Source: Bacidia rubella (taxonomy: Eukaryota; Ascomycota; Lecanoromycetes; Lecanorales; Ramalinaceae). Taken from it: a stretch of 64,000 nt of DNA. Of the stretch, positions 11,150 through 21,780 are shown piece by piece (the stretch's first letter is position 1; every line of letters starts with the position of its first letter). The stretch is taken from assembly GCA_032158265.1 (NCBI GenBank), contig JAVTIF010000011.1, positions 1,426,001 through 1,490,000 of the forward strand, read 5' to 3'. The position numbers were made by a program, and so were the translations under genes. Below the pieces are notes generated by a model. That model was given only the letters and a program-made list of their open reading frames with translations, did not search any database and had not been told where the DNA came from.

Positions 11150-12690
11150 TCTTCGTTAGTATGAATCCCGTCCACAAAGCCTCGATCTTGAGACGCCTGC
11201 CATTCTCGAATGCTGTTGCAAGCTCCGGGCCTATCTTCGAACAATCATCCGTAGAGCTCTGGAGAAGAGGTTCGTCTGTACGCAGATCGCTGCTCACTTC
11301 CGAGATGACAAGGATGCACTCCCTTGGAGCATAGGGCGCCAGAACCCCCTCTCAGGAGCGGACAGCCTTGTAGTCGAGCTATCAGCATTCATAAAGCCAT
11401 TTTTCCTTCCGATATCAATCCAGAACGGGCATATACGGTCTGCCAGTCTGTCCACTGATGTCGAGTGTTGTTTATATTGGTTTGTAAGTAATTTATCATA
11501 TCCTTCGCGAGTATGCTTTATCCAGGTCTTGAAACCGCTCTGCGTTGCCGCAAGAAGAAGTGGCGTACCTCTACCATCCGCTCCTATTGCTCTTGGTTCA
11601 TCTCGACAACAGCTACGCAAGAATGTTTTTCGTAGCATACGTTCAATAAATATTGAGGCAGGATTTTGCTCAGCCGTGGGACCGAGAGCAGCATCTGTGG
11701 TGTGCTACCTCCTACGCCGCAAACTCTGGCACTGGTATTTCGCGCTGGAATTTTTCGAAGAGGGATATCGCAACTTGAGCAACCGATACGGCATCCACGC
11801 CAATTTCTTTCTCGTAACGACATAGAGCTTCCATCATTGTTGTAACCCAGCTTCGCTGCACGCCAGTGAGTAAACCCCCATCCATGTGTGACATCATTAT
11901 CGCGTAATGCCCATTTGCTAGGACACGACCGTTGTATGGCGCCGCACTTGTAAATGTTCCCATGGATTATCTCAGGCAACTTCACGCCAGTACACCTCGA
12001 TGTACGGTATTGGTTGCAGAGCTGGAGACGGCGCTGCGTTGTCATGTCTCGGCTTTAGCATGTAGTAATGACGTTCAGTATCGTACCAGAACAATGTTGC
12101 TGGCTTCGAGCTTGGGTTTCCTGGTCGTCCTCTCAAGAGCCGCGATCGGCTCGCCTGACTCATCAAGTAGTTGGCGTCTTCTGCTTGCGTATTTCAAGCA
12201 GCTCCACGCCCAACATCATCTTGGTGCGGTACATCTGCGCCTCCCAGCAACGATCTCCACATTGGGCTGTTGGTAGCCTAGGAAGTGGGCAAGGCCAGTT
12301 GTTGCCACATGGAAAGCCCCGATCAGAGTTAGTACCCATGAGCACGCGAGCGCGGCACGATGTCCGAGATGGAAAGGCATCCTGAGTCGGTATCAAAGTT
12401 GAGATTGAGATCTTGTTGGCATGTTCCATGTTCCATGTTCCATACCTTTCAAGAGGGTTATACCGACGTCATGTCGGAATTTGCACTTCGTTGGGCATCT
12501 CCTACGCTCCATTACTGCGGAGCATAGGGTGCCAATGTGGATAATTGGCGTTGGAGCGTTGTGCTCGCATACTACTTTGTTGCAAAGCTCGACAGTTTGG
12601 TTTAGTTTAAAAGCACACCCATAGTCTCCAAGGCTAGAGTAGCCACATTTGTTGTGACCCCTCACCTGGCAGGGGCACATCCACATTCGA
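11150..12690 (-). pseudogene. Possible ankyrin-repeat gene relic
   Basis: Minus-strand blocks in changing frames recall ankyrin repeats: EHNAPTPIIHIGTLCSAVME then RHDVGITLL (12470-12560), RGTPLLLAATQSGF (near 11560), and GHYAIMMSHMDGGLL (11860-11930). No frame stays open for more than about 150 codons and no block matches the consensus well. The identification rests on spacing and a few consensus residues, so it is tentative. A short catgttcc repeat (12419-12442) lies inside. Confidence 0.22.
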
Positions 12691-12801
12691 ACGGGCTGAA
12701 AGCAACCCTACCAGTCAAATAGGGTAACACCATCTTGTAACACTCGCCTTGTATTAGCAGACATTTCTGGATGGCCTGGCTGGAAGTTTGGCAGACTTGG
12801 G

Positions 12802-13490
12802 TCAAACGCCGGCCCCATTCACGAATCGAAAAGCCACGAAGCTTGGGATGTGAAGGTTCGAGTCGTGTTGTACATGTGATGCGAACTCCTTGAACCTCGA
12901 GGAAGACCAGTCAAAGACCATGCCGAAGGTACCAATCACACCTTGCAACACACATCGGAATCCATTGATACCGAGACCGTGCGCTGGCACGATCGCGTGC
13001 ATGTGATCCAAGCATCACCGTCACCGTCAGACAACTGCGGAAGGACAGACCACAGCATAGAAGCGCAGCCGCAGTATACCCTTGACAAGGAAAGCTCACG
13101 TTGGTTGAAGCGGTCTCGGCCTGTGTCCTAAAGGCTCCCGTATTACGGACGAGAAGACGTGAATTAAGATTCTGGGAGGGAACCGCCATGACACGTTGAG
13201 ACTCCATAACTGGACCGAACCTTGAGGTTGAAGGGAAGGAATCCAAAGTTCTGCTGGGTCTCTGTATTGTTCAAAGTCTGGAACATAGATGGAGAGCACG
13301 GAGTACTGCCCTTCAGTCATCACCTTCCGGAGCTCTGCTTCTGCGATGTCCCTGTCATTACCGGCCATTGCGCAGAGCTGCTGGAGAGTCACATTGACTT
13401 TTTCAGGATCAGGATCCAACGTGAAGCCAAAGATGTCGGCGAGGTCAGTCCAGGTTCTACTCAACTTTTTCGTGTCCTGCGAAAGGGGAG
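12802..13490 (-). pseudogene. Unrecognised gene, probably decayed or multi-exon
   Basis: Three coding-like blocks follow each other on the minus strand in different frames. The first, after a good acceptor (CTTTCGCAG), reads TKKLSRTWTDLADIFGFTLD and continues through AEAELRKVMTEGQYSVLSIY. The second contains MAVPSQNLNSRLLVRNTGAF and ends at a possible donor (AAC|GTGAGC). The third ends in GTFGMVFDWSSSRFKEFASH and stops at 12802. Frame changes between blocks need an intron or frameshift that was not resolved. No family was recognised. A TATA-like element lies about 90 bp upstream. Confidence 0.35.
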
Positions 13491-13578
13491 GACGACGAGC
13501 CCGGAAAAGACAAGGAAGGAAGGAGGATCAGAGAGAAGGTGATTGCGTCCGCAGCATCACCAACAAGCAAGCCGATGT

Positions 13579-13594
13579 GTATATATATATTTAA
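13579..13594 (-). promoter_or_regulatory. TATA-like element
   Basis: TTAAATATATATATAC on the minus strand, upstream of the 12802-13490 coding region, matching the elements at 7172 and 9890. Confidence 0.35.
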
Positions 13595-13752
13595 GAAAGA
13601 CCAGGATGGTTTTGACTGCTGGTCGAGAGGTATGAAGAAAGGAAGAAATGCTGGGGGGAGGAGCAAATATTTATGCCCTTGGGTCCGCTTACACTTGCCT
13701 ACATGGATGGCTGTTTGCGTGATGTGACGAGGAGGCTGTGTGGCTTGGGAGT

Positions 13753-14086
13753 GTGATGTCTCACCGGAAGCGGTATGCCGTTGCTATTGTGGCGGGTTAG
13801 TACGACATGGAACTCTGGTTGTGATGCGTTCGGGAAGTACAAGGTGGCGGAGCCTGTGATGTCTCAGTGCTTGTGATGGTGATTGTTGGCTGTGGCGGGA
13901 CTCAAGGCGTAATGGCTCGGGTAAAGGAGTATTGGGGTAGCTACAACGTGGTATGGCGTGTGATGTCTCAGCCTGTTGCTCCACTGCTGCAGGTGTGAAG
14001 TCATAACATCGGTGATGGGGCTCGCCACGGTGAAAGTACGAGTGACGTGCTTGGGAGTCACACAAAGGTATGCAGATGATGTCTCA
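13753..14086. repeat. Diverged periodic motif GTGATGTCTCA
   Basis: GTGATGTCTCA occurs at 13753, 13856 and 13960, and with one mismatch at 14076, giving spacings of 103, 104 and 116 bp. Flanking bases are only weakly similar between units, so this is at most an old, diverged minisatellite. The surrounding 13595-14616 has no supported gene. Confidence 0.35.
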
Positions 14087-14616
14087 CCTTGTGTTGCACG
14101 ATATCTGTGATGAATGCTGTGTTGAACCAAGCGTGAGCCCCGTGTCTTGAGTGATGTGCGTAGATGGCAACTACTCGTGTGCCACCCGACACCTCGGAAG
14201 CTTCAGCGTGTAGGACATTCGTCGTCCACAGCATCTCAGAAAGTGTGTTCCAGCTCCATAAAAATGTGGAAGGTGCAGTCGAGCTTGCCGAAGCCGAGCA
14301 GGGCAACTGCCTCGAAATGCAAGTCGGTACTCGCGCCTGTCAGAAAGATCGATAAGTCACGGGGAATAGATTGATATCAAAGATGCCAAGGTTTTAGATT
14401 GAGCTTCGTCGCGCAGGGCCTGTTCGGTCAGCAATTCTATGCTTCTGTCTGCCAGGCTCTTGACGTGGACTGCCGAATAGTAGCATATAAGTCTTTTTAT
14501 TGAGCAAATGTTCTCAAATATAGGTGTACATAACCTGCTCAGCGCAGGGTAAGTTCCTTTCTGCCCATGTGGAGCTTCCCTTTTCCATCCGTCCGACGCC
14601 AAAGCAATCCAGATAC

Positions 14617-16677
14617 TCACATCACGACCGCAACATGATCATCCATAAAATCACTCAAGTCGGGCAATGCCAAGCTCGCCAGGATAGAGATTCCTCCAAA
14701 CGCAATGCTCACCAAGTATACCCAACGGTAGCTCTCTGCGAAGGCCATCTCGCCTGCCTGAATCACGATCTGGCGGGCAGTCTCGTTGCCAGTGAGTCCT
14801 GGGATAGCGCTGAGCTCCTCGAGAAGACCGGCGCCAGTAAGGGTAATGGCGGATTCGATGCTAGAGGCACCTGAGCAAGGAGAGGTAGGGATGTGTACAG
14901 AAATCTACTTACGCCTTGGGAGAGGTGATGTTGAGGTACATCGCCATGGCGCCTCCAATGTAGTGGATCGCGTTATGTTCGAACTTAGCAATGAAGACGT
15001 TGTAGTAGATCGTGTAGCCTATGCTGCCGCCAATGACGCGGATGGCTAGAGTAAGTGCCGCTACCGTGGCGATGAGCTCCTGTTTGAGTACGTGTATTAG
15101 CCAGCGCTCCAGAGTTAAGCAGAACGAGGTAGTTCTGGCAATCAGGCAAAACGCTCGCAAACTTACATCAGGGCAAACGATGGTAGTCATGATAGATGCC
15201 GGGACAACTATCCCACCAATTCCGAGTCCTGCGAGTACCAGAAGACCGTAGGCGGTACGTACATTGTCGACAGTCAGGCAGGCTAGTGACGCAATCCCTA
15301 GATATACATCAGCGAAGAGTCCCGACCCTAGCAAAGTCTAGTGCCTACCAGCTGTCATGATGACGGAGCTTGCGATTAGAAGAGCGCGATTGTGGCCTTT
15401 CAGGACTGTGAGAAGCCACAATACGACAAAAGCACCGGCCAAAATAGCGAAGCCGATCGGCAAGCCTCGCAAGCCAACGCCAATGGGATCATGGCCGTAG
15501 ACATTGTAGGCTTGGGTCGGCCAGAACAAGAGTACCGAGAAGAAGTTTGCGCCGCTGATAAGCGTGATGACGAGAGTCAGATAGAAGATACGGGGTGCTC
15601 GGGTAATGTTTGCTGGGAACATGGGATGTGGTGCGAATCGTTCCCAGATGCCGAACAGGACGAGGAGTAGAGCGCCGATGAAAAGGGGGACGAGTACATG
15701 AGCGCTGGTCCAAGGATACTGTAGTCTTTCTTAGCAAGCCCACATATTGATCCCACACGAGCAGTGATCATTACCTGATACCCTCCCCACTGCAGACCTG
15801 CCATGAAGGTGATCATTCCAGCAATGCTGAGTATGCCACCGACGTAATCGATCTGCTTCAACACTTGCATCTTACTCATGCCAATGGAGATAGCTCGGGG
15901 TGGTGGGAAATAGAATGCAACCGTCATAACAAGACCAACGGCTGCCCAGGCACCGCAAAGTGCTCCACAGTACCTCCAGCCCGAATGATCGGCAATGAGC
16001 TGTGCCCAAAGGACGCTCGGACAGAATGGGATGATTGTGAACACAAGGACTGCAACGTATTTTCCACGCTTACGAGTAGGCGCTAGTTCAGATGTGACAG
16101 CAAGGGCGGTAAGTTCGTTGACACCTGCGCCAGCGCCTGCAATGGCCATTCCAGCTGTGGGACATTAGCGGGACTTCTAGGGACAAATGCACTTTACCTT
16201 ACCGATGAAAATGTTCATGGTGTCGGCGGTACTGGAGATGATCATGCCTATGATGATCAAGAGAGCGCCGAGAATTGCGACGTAACGTCGACCCATCAGA
16301 TCTGAGAGAGAACCAACGAAGGGACACACAGCAGCAAGGCTGAGCAGATTGGCTAGGACGAACCATATCCAGCGGTCGGCACCACCGATGTCAGCGTAGA
16401 TGTACGGAGGGATACCGCCGAATATGTAGACAGGAATTTGAGATCCGGTCCATAAGAAAGCCATGGCCACGAGTGACATGATGCGGCGGAAGGACATCTG
16501 TACATCGCCTAGTCAGTCTTGCTGTACTTGATTCCATTGAGCGACTTTGCCACGTACTGGAGGCTCGCCAACGCCATCGTGAAAATTAACATCTTCCTTT
16601 TCCTCGGTGCCGGAGTCCTTGCGCTCAGGACTGCTTTGGATACGGCTGATGCCTTCGCGGAATGGGAACTTGACCAT
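14617..16677 (-). CDS. MFS transporter, TRI12/siderophore-type
   Basis: Seven exons (16558-16677, 16203-16497, 15775-16154, 15349-15718, 15167-15297, 14913-15079, 14617-14860) total 1707 nt and encode 568 residues. Intron phases all agree. The product has a cytosolic N-terminus, MFS helices, the inter-helix 2/3 motif GSLSDLMGRRYVAILG, and the TRI12-family signatures GLRGLPIGFAILAG and the C-terminal SYRWVYLVSIAFGG followed by DHVAVVM. Members are 14-helix drug:H+ antiporter-like proteins of the plasma membrane that export toxins such as trichothecenes or move siderophores; the substrate here cannot be told. No biosynthetic cluster gene is adjacent. In the last intron the first AG would give an immediate stop, and the AG 14 nt downstream restores the conserved C-terminus. 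Confidence 0.85.
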
Positions 16678-18566
16678 TTTGGCGGTGGCTTTTAATCTCT
16701 ACTTGAGATCCGCTAATAATCTTGATAGTCGTGATTTTATTCTGGCAGTCTGATGTCAGCTACAAGAGTCGGTCTGTGGTGGTGAGTTGTGAGTGATGGG
16801 TGACGCCAAGTCTGCCAAGTCTTCCGCCGTCCACGGGGCGTTTGGATGGAGGACGACCTCTGGACTTTGGGATCTTTCATTCATTCATATACACATTGCA
16901 TGATGGCCAAAGCCGCGGTAGAGGACTCAAAATACGGATGTATGCATGCAGTACCACATGGAGAGCCGTGAGGGGTAGATCTGCACTACCTGCAGCTCGG
17001 TTCGGCACAGGCGACGGAGCGTTGGTGATAGGCCTCGACGTAGAACCACGTACGCGCCACTCATCATCTTGGCCAGATAACCTTCTTACACTGGTTCATT
17101 GGCCCAAGATAGTGCCAAATGCACTCCAGATGTGGTCCTCCTGCATAAAGAGTGCTGGCGGGAAAGCCATCCGCCCAAGCTACGCGTAGCCGCTCCGGCC
17201 TGCGGTTTTTCTGGCGCTGGGCTGCTTCGCCAATCTCGCATTACTTCACCAACAACAATAAGGCTTCGAGGACAAAGGATGTTCATGTTTCTCAACAACA
17301 AGGTAAGAAATAAGGGCACGCTCCTAGGGAAAGAGAGTTTGGAGGCTGGCGGCGCGCTTTGTTCGAACTGCCGATGCCGTTGGCAGGAAAAGTGGAGAAG
17401 CCGAGGTGTGCAAATCATCTGCCGATTGGGTTAGTTTCAGCCGCTCCTGCAGACCGCATTCGGCGCTCCTTGTCCTCGACATATATCGTGGCTTGAAAGA
17501 ATATCCCAGAACCGTGGGAAGAGAGTGCAATTGGCACCGCGGAGTATGGGTCAACCAAGGGAGTGTAGCCCGCCGCCGGAAGGGGACAAAGAGCTGCACT
17601 CGCTCAGGCTCGGTACTAGCGCCGCGACCTACCCCTTCCAAACGATGGCAACGGGGTTAGACTGGATGCATTGGCGAAGTAGGCGATGATCGACTGTGGA
17701 GAGGAGCCGATTGCGCACCAGATATGTAGAGCCGCAGCAATACAGCGGAAGGGAATGAAAAGCAATGCACCGCATGTCGAAAAGAAGAAAAAAATCAAAC
17801 TAAAGATATCAAGTCGAGTAGTTGGGACACTCAGCTACGAATTGGAGGCCTTGATTGATCTTGTGATGCTCTATGCTGGGAGCATATGGAGCTGACCATA
17901 GCAGGCTGAGCTGACGCTGACAATAGCTGGTAGCTGATCAGTGAAGCGAGGAGTGCATGCATTGCATATGACACATCGTTCCGCTCGTATGTGCCATACA
18001 TTGCATTGCATCAACAATGAAAGAAAATTCATGGGTACTACTGCATCCAATGCAATCGGCTGTACCCTCCTGAAATCAGCTTCCTGCTGTCTGAGGGTGA
18101 AGAGCAGACAAACACTGCCGGGGTAGGGCCTGCCACGATTCACCATTCAACCGATAATGAAGAATGCTTGCTAGTGTGATTGCTTAATGCGAATGTTTCA
18201 CGCGAGTAACTCCAATGCATTTCCGTGGCTGAGACAAACACCGTGTGATACACCTTTTTTACGTGAATTCTCCCTACACAGCCCTTGCCACCTTCATCCT
18301 CCGAGACGTGATGTGCTTGATAGGATCACATCTTTTGGAACACATGCACTCGACACTGACCTTCGTCACTTTTGTGAGACAGACTCGCGTCATGGCTGTG
18401 CCAAGTTCGCCACTCGCTGGGTATACAAAGCCTGCCTCTTCCCTCCTCCTCCAACTTTCTTTCACATCAGTCCAGGGCGCAGGAGCCCCTTCCCTGTTCT
18501 GGGGCAAGGGGCTACTGTCTCCATCCACGCTCCTGTTGACTGTTGTATATATATACTTCAATTACT
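16678..18566. other. Long non-coding stretch upstream of the MFS gene
   Basis: Only short overlapping frames in both strands with no motif. The first few hundred bases should contain the MFS promoter. No repeat, RNA gene or transposon end was recognised. Confidence 0.45.
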
Positions 18567-18582
18567 TACTAAATATATATAG
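18567..18582 (+). promoter_or_regulatory. TATA-like element, plus orientation
   Basis: TTACTAAATATATATA, similar to the minus-strand elements at 7, 9.9 and 13.6 kb but oriented for rightward transcription. An ATG about 110 bp downstream (18690) opens MYGSFRSSSFYSMP, ending at a consensus donor (CC|GTAAGG), so a short first exon is possible. Confidence 0.3.
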
Positions 18583-19021
18583 CAACACACACTCCTCGGC
18601 TTTGATTTGCAGCAGCCCAACCGGAAACGCCAAAAACACTACGGCGAGGACGACCGCACGGCCAAAGTCCTACTCCCACCTCCGCCCCATGTATGGGTCA
18701 TTTCGGTCGTCCTCTTTCTACTCGATGCCGTAAGGACGTTCACCAGCGTTTGGTGCGGGTTGGGGCAATGGGTCAAGAGCACGCACGGAAGCATCTTGTC
18801 CAAGTCAACTCCAAGAATCAGGCCCCACCATCGAGACGATATAAGATCGGCTTGTCAAGTACTGAGTATCTGTGAAACTCTTGATGTCACTGCAACATCC
18901 CCTTGGCATCGACGACCCAATACCAAGAAATGATTCAGAGACTCGAGGGTTCTGCTAAAGTGACAGTACTTCCTTACCTTGTCCAAATTACAAGCCTACA
19001 CCCAGGTCATTGTATGGTTAT

Positions 19022-19402
19022 ATGGACGATGAGATCAAGAACCTACAAGACAAGCAAGTGACAATTGAATCACTGAACAAGATCAAGATATCGCAAGCTT
19101 TGGATGAACAGAGCAACCAGCCGTGGACAGTAAGCGGCGGCTATCTGAAGTGCATAATAGATGATAGGGATCCCTATTATCTACGGTTTTATGTCGGACA
19201 GTCTGAGATGCTCCTTAATCGGATGACTTATCACTTGACGGCCATATTCCACGGCGATGTATCGGCGCTTCAATACTATATACACCTCCTAGACCATGGA
19301 CACATCCTGCAGCCACAGTTTCTCTCAAAAAGTCTCTCTGTAGCGTTTGGAAAGATACTCAAAGCTGTGACGTCCCAGGAGCAATCGCCTGCTTCAACTT
19401 GA
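19022..19402 (+). CDS. GIY-YIG-like domain fragment
   Basis: The frame contains SGGYLKCIIDDRD, then LRFYVGQSEMLLNRMTYHL. This fits a GIY-YIG nuclease-like core: a G-Y-L strand, a Y-V-G strand followed by QS, and then an R...H helix. The frame is open upstream to about 18976 but has no ATG before 19022, and the charged lead-in (MDDEIKNLQDKQVTIESLNK) suggests more protein upstream. The family's usual catalytic Glu further downstream was not located. The domain call is by pattern recall only. The frame stops at 19402, where the following coding-like sequence continues in other frames, so the gene may be broken. Confidence 0.4.
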   Translation: MDDEIKNLQDKQVTIESLNKIKISQALDEQSNQPWTVSGGYLKCIIDDRDPYYLRFYVGQSEMLLNRMTYHLTAIFHGDVSALQYYIHLLDHGHILQPQFLSKSLSVAFGKILKAVTSQEQSPAST

Positions 19403-19451
19403 CACCTGATGCTACTGAGATGCCGTCACGGCAGAAGGCGAATTGACCGCA

Positions 19452-19685
19452 ATGGAGGTGTGGTGCAAATTCTGCAAGTCGAATGGCACGAAACGGATCG
19501 ATCATTATTGCAGATACGCTGCAGACACTGGGCAGTATGTTGCTTGGACACACTATTGTGAGCATTGTTGCACAAGAGAAGGCACAAACTGGAAGCAAAA
19601 ACATTTCATACCAGTGGATCCTTTGAGAAATTATGTCCTTCGTAACACGCTGTACCGCAAGGAGCAAGAACGCCTGAAGGCTTAG
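19452..19685 (+). CDS. Small Cys/His-rich open frame, possible C-terminus of the GIY-YIG-like gene
   Basis: Seventy-seven residues from ATG, with CKFCKSNGTKRIDHYC and HYCEHCC, two Cys/His clusters that could bind zinc. The frame is open from 19419. Only 50 bp separates it from the stop of the GIY-YIG-like frame, on the same strand in a different frame, so it may be the frameshifted or spliced C-terminal part of that gene. It could also be an independent small protein. No family was recognised. Confidence 0.3.
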   Translation: MEVWCKFCKSNGTKRIDHYCRYAADTGQYVAWTHYCEHCCTREGTNWKQKHFIPVDPLRNYVLRNTLYRKEQERLKA

Positions 19686-20955
19686 CGACTACAAAAGACT
19701 GTCTTCCTTCTCTAACGACGACTAACGTTAGTAAAATTCAAGCTAACGGCTTTGAGACTTTGTTCCTCTTGGTTCTTTTCCATTGGATGATGCCGACAAC
19801 TATTCATCAAGACATAGACGAGAAACGTTGAGGATAGGCCGGAGAGGGATGCTCTCGAAAGGCAAAGCCAAGCTTCACTGCAGTGATTCGACGAGACGTC
19901 CAGCTTCGCAACGGAGGGAACGTTGAGGTGCAAAAGTCATCTCCCTGTGGTGACTTTGATACTTACGGCTATTCAACCCCCCTTCGACCCGCCTATAAGG
20001 AAAAGCAAGTACAACTGTCTAAGAAACCGTCCCCATGATTCGGGCTACCATGACAATTATGGCCACTCGAGCAGCGTAAGAAGCATAATATACCTCATAA
20101 CCACGTACGGAATTTTCAATACAGAACTCAGCTCTAGGCCGCGGGGAGTCTGCACTTTATGCCACAAGATGTGTTGATGAAAGGTGGCTATACGGCCGTT
20201 GGACCTGAGTCTTCCGCTTCCCTAAAGACTAAACCATCGAAACGAAAAGCTATGGCTGAGGACGACGAAATGAGCGGGACAGATGCTCCTCAATGTCAGA
20301 GGCGTGGGGGTTGGTGCAAGAAGTCTGAAGGACGGGGCTGAAAGAGCGCGATATCACCGAAACAAGAAAATCGAGCCCCCCAAGGATGCTTCGGCGGACC
20401 TGCAAATGGAATCGTCAAGGCTTGTATCATTCTCAAGATACCTAGCCGGGCTGTCGTCAGCAACTGTCTCGACCATTCTCGCGTCAACAAGAGTTGCACT
20501 TATGATCACCGTTGCAAAGATCGAACGTGTCCACGAATCCACCACGGGCCTCAAGTGTCTAGATCGAAGCCATTCAAGATACAAGCATGGTGCAAATACG
20601 ACGACTATCCAGGTGGCTGCTCCAGAGGAAATTGCTATGCATGGCATCGCTCGCTCAACTAGCCGACTATCATTAAGAAGCGCTTTCGAGTATGTACCCA
20701 CACCGAAACCGAAGAACTCTCCATCTACCGAGCTTCGCTGCTCTTCATGATGCTTCAAACCTCAGTGGAATGCTCAAATGGTAGTTGAGTCTATTGGCAC
20801 ATGGTCTTCTGGACAACTCAGAGTAATACATTTCTTTCATGGGGAGTGGCTACCTGTGCATATCATGGTCGCTGGTAGCCGGCAGTCTAGCAAGAGTAGT
20901 ACTGGTCTGCGGTAGTAAGCTCAATGTCAGCCTCTTCAGAGGATCCACCGTTACA

Positions 20956-21171
20956 ATGAACGCCAACGTCAATGGAAACGCCATCTCAGCCAATAGCACT
21001 ATCAATGAGACGCCCTCAGCAGCTCTGGGCGACAGCAGCAGCTCCTCGATTGCTGACACTACAAACACCAATATCACCAATGGCGCCACAATGCAGCCAG
21101 ATTTCTTGCCTTGTAAAGTCATTGAAAACGCATATAACGCCCGTTGCCATCACTGCTATTCACAAAATTAG
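20956..21171 (+). CDS. Small hypothetical protein
   Basis: ATG-initiated frame of 71 residues, rich in Asn, Ser and Thr (MNANVNGNAISANSTINETP), ending in a Cys/His-containing tail (CKVIENAYNARCHHCYSQN). No domain was recognised, and it may be a 5' exon, because coding-like sequence follows in other frames. Low confidence. Confidence 0.22.
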   Translation: MNANVNGNAISANSTINETPSAALGDSSSSSIADTTNTNITNGATMQPDFLPCKVIENAYNARCHHCYSQN

Positions 21172-21763
21172 CGCTGTTTTAACACTCAAAATTCACATGA
21201 AATCTATACTCAACTTCGAGGCTATCGGCTGCCCATAAGCACAGAGACATCAAGCTCTTCGATCCGAAGGATGTTCTTTATTTTGCCCGACTTCCGCAAT
21301 CTTACTCACCCATACAACTCAGGGGCACAGCAAATGCTGAGTTATACTCTGTTCATGACGACGTTGATCACAAACAATATATCGATCAGATTTAAATCCG
21401 ATCGACAGGGTTAGGTAAAAAGGTACACGAGATGAGTCAAGAGAATTCTGAAGCACAAACGCGCAAAATAGTAGCTGGCAAAATATCTAAGATTTGTTAT
21501 GTTGCCATTGATGCAGATCGGTCGGTGTCTCACGTTACTAGGGTTCAGTTATGACTCTAAATGGGATATCATACGAGCTTAACATTGGAAATGAACCAGT
21601 TTTGAGACCTGAAAAGTCAGCAATGGCCTTTATCTCACCCCAAGAAGGAAGCTGCCAATGCTTTCTGTGCTTTATGGCGTCATCTGAAGTTCTGGCTATC
21701 CAGCTAACTCCGAGGATGCCTTAGACGCCTTTGTTTCTTACAACAGGTTTCTTGAAAACAGTA

Positions 21764-21780
21764 CTAAATATATATATTAC
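21764..21780 (+). promoter_or_regulatory. TATA-like element, plus orientation
   Basis: CTAAATATATATATTAC resembles the repeated TATA-like element found before several coiled-coil genes. No intact gene follows within 500 bp; the nearest ATG frames (22079 onward) look decayed. Confidence 0.2.
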
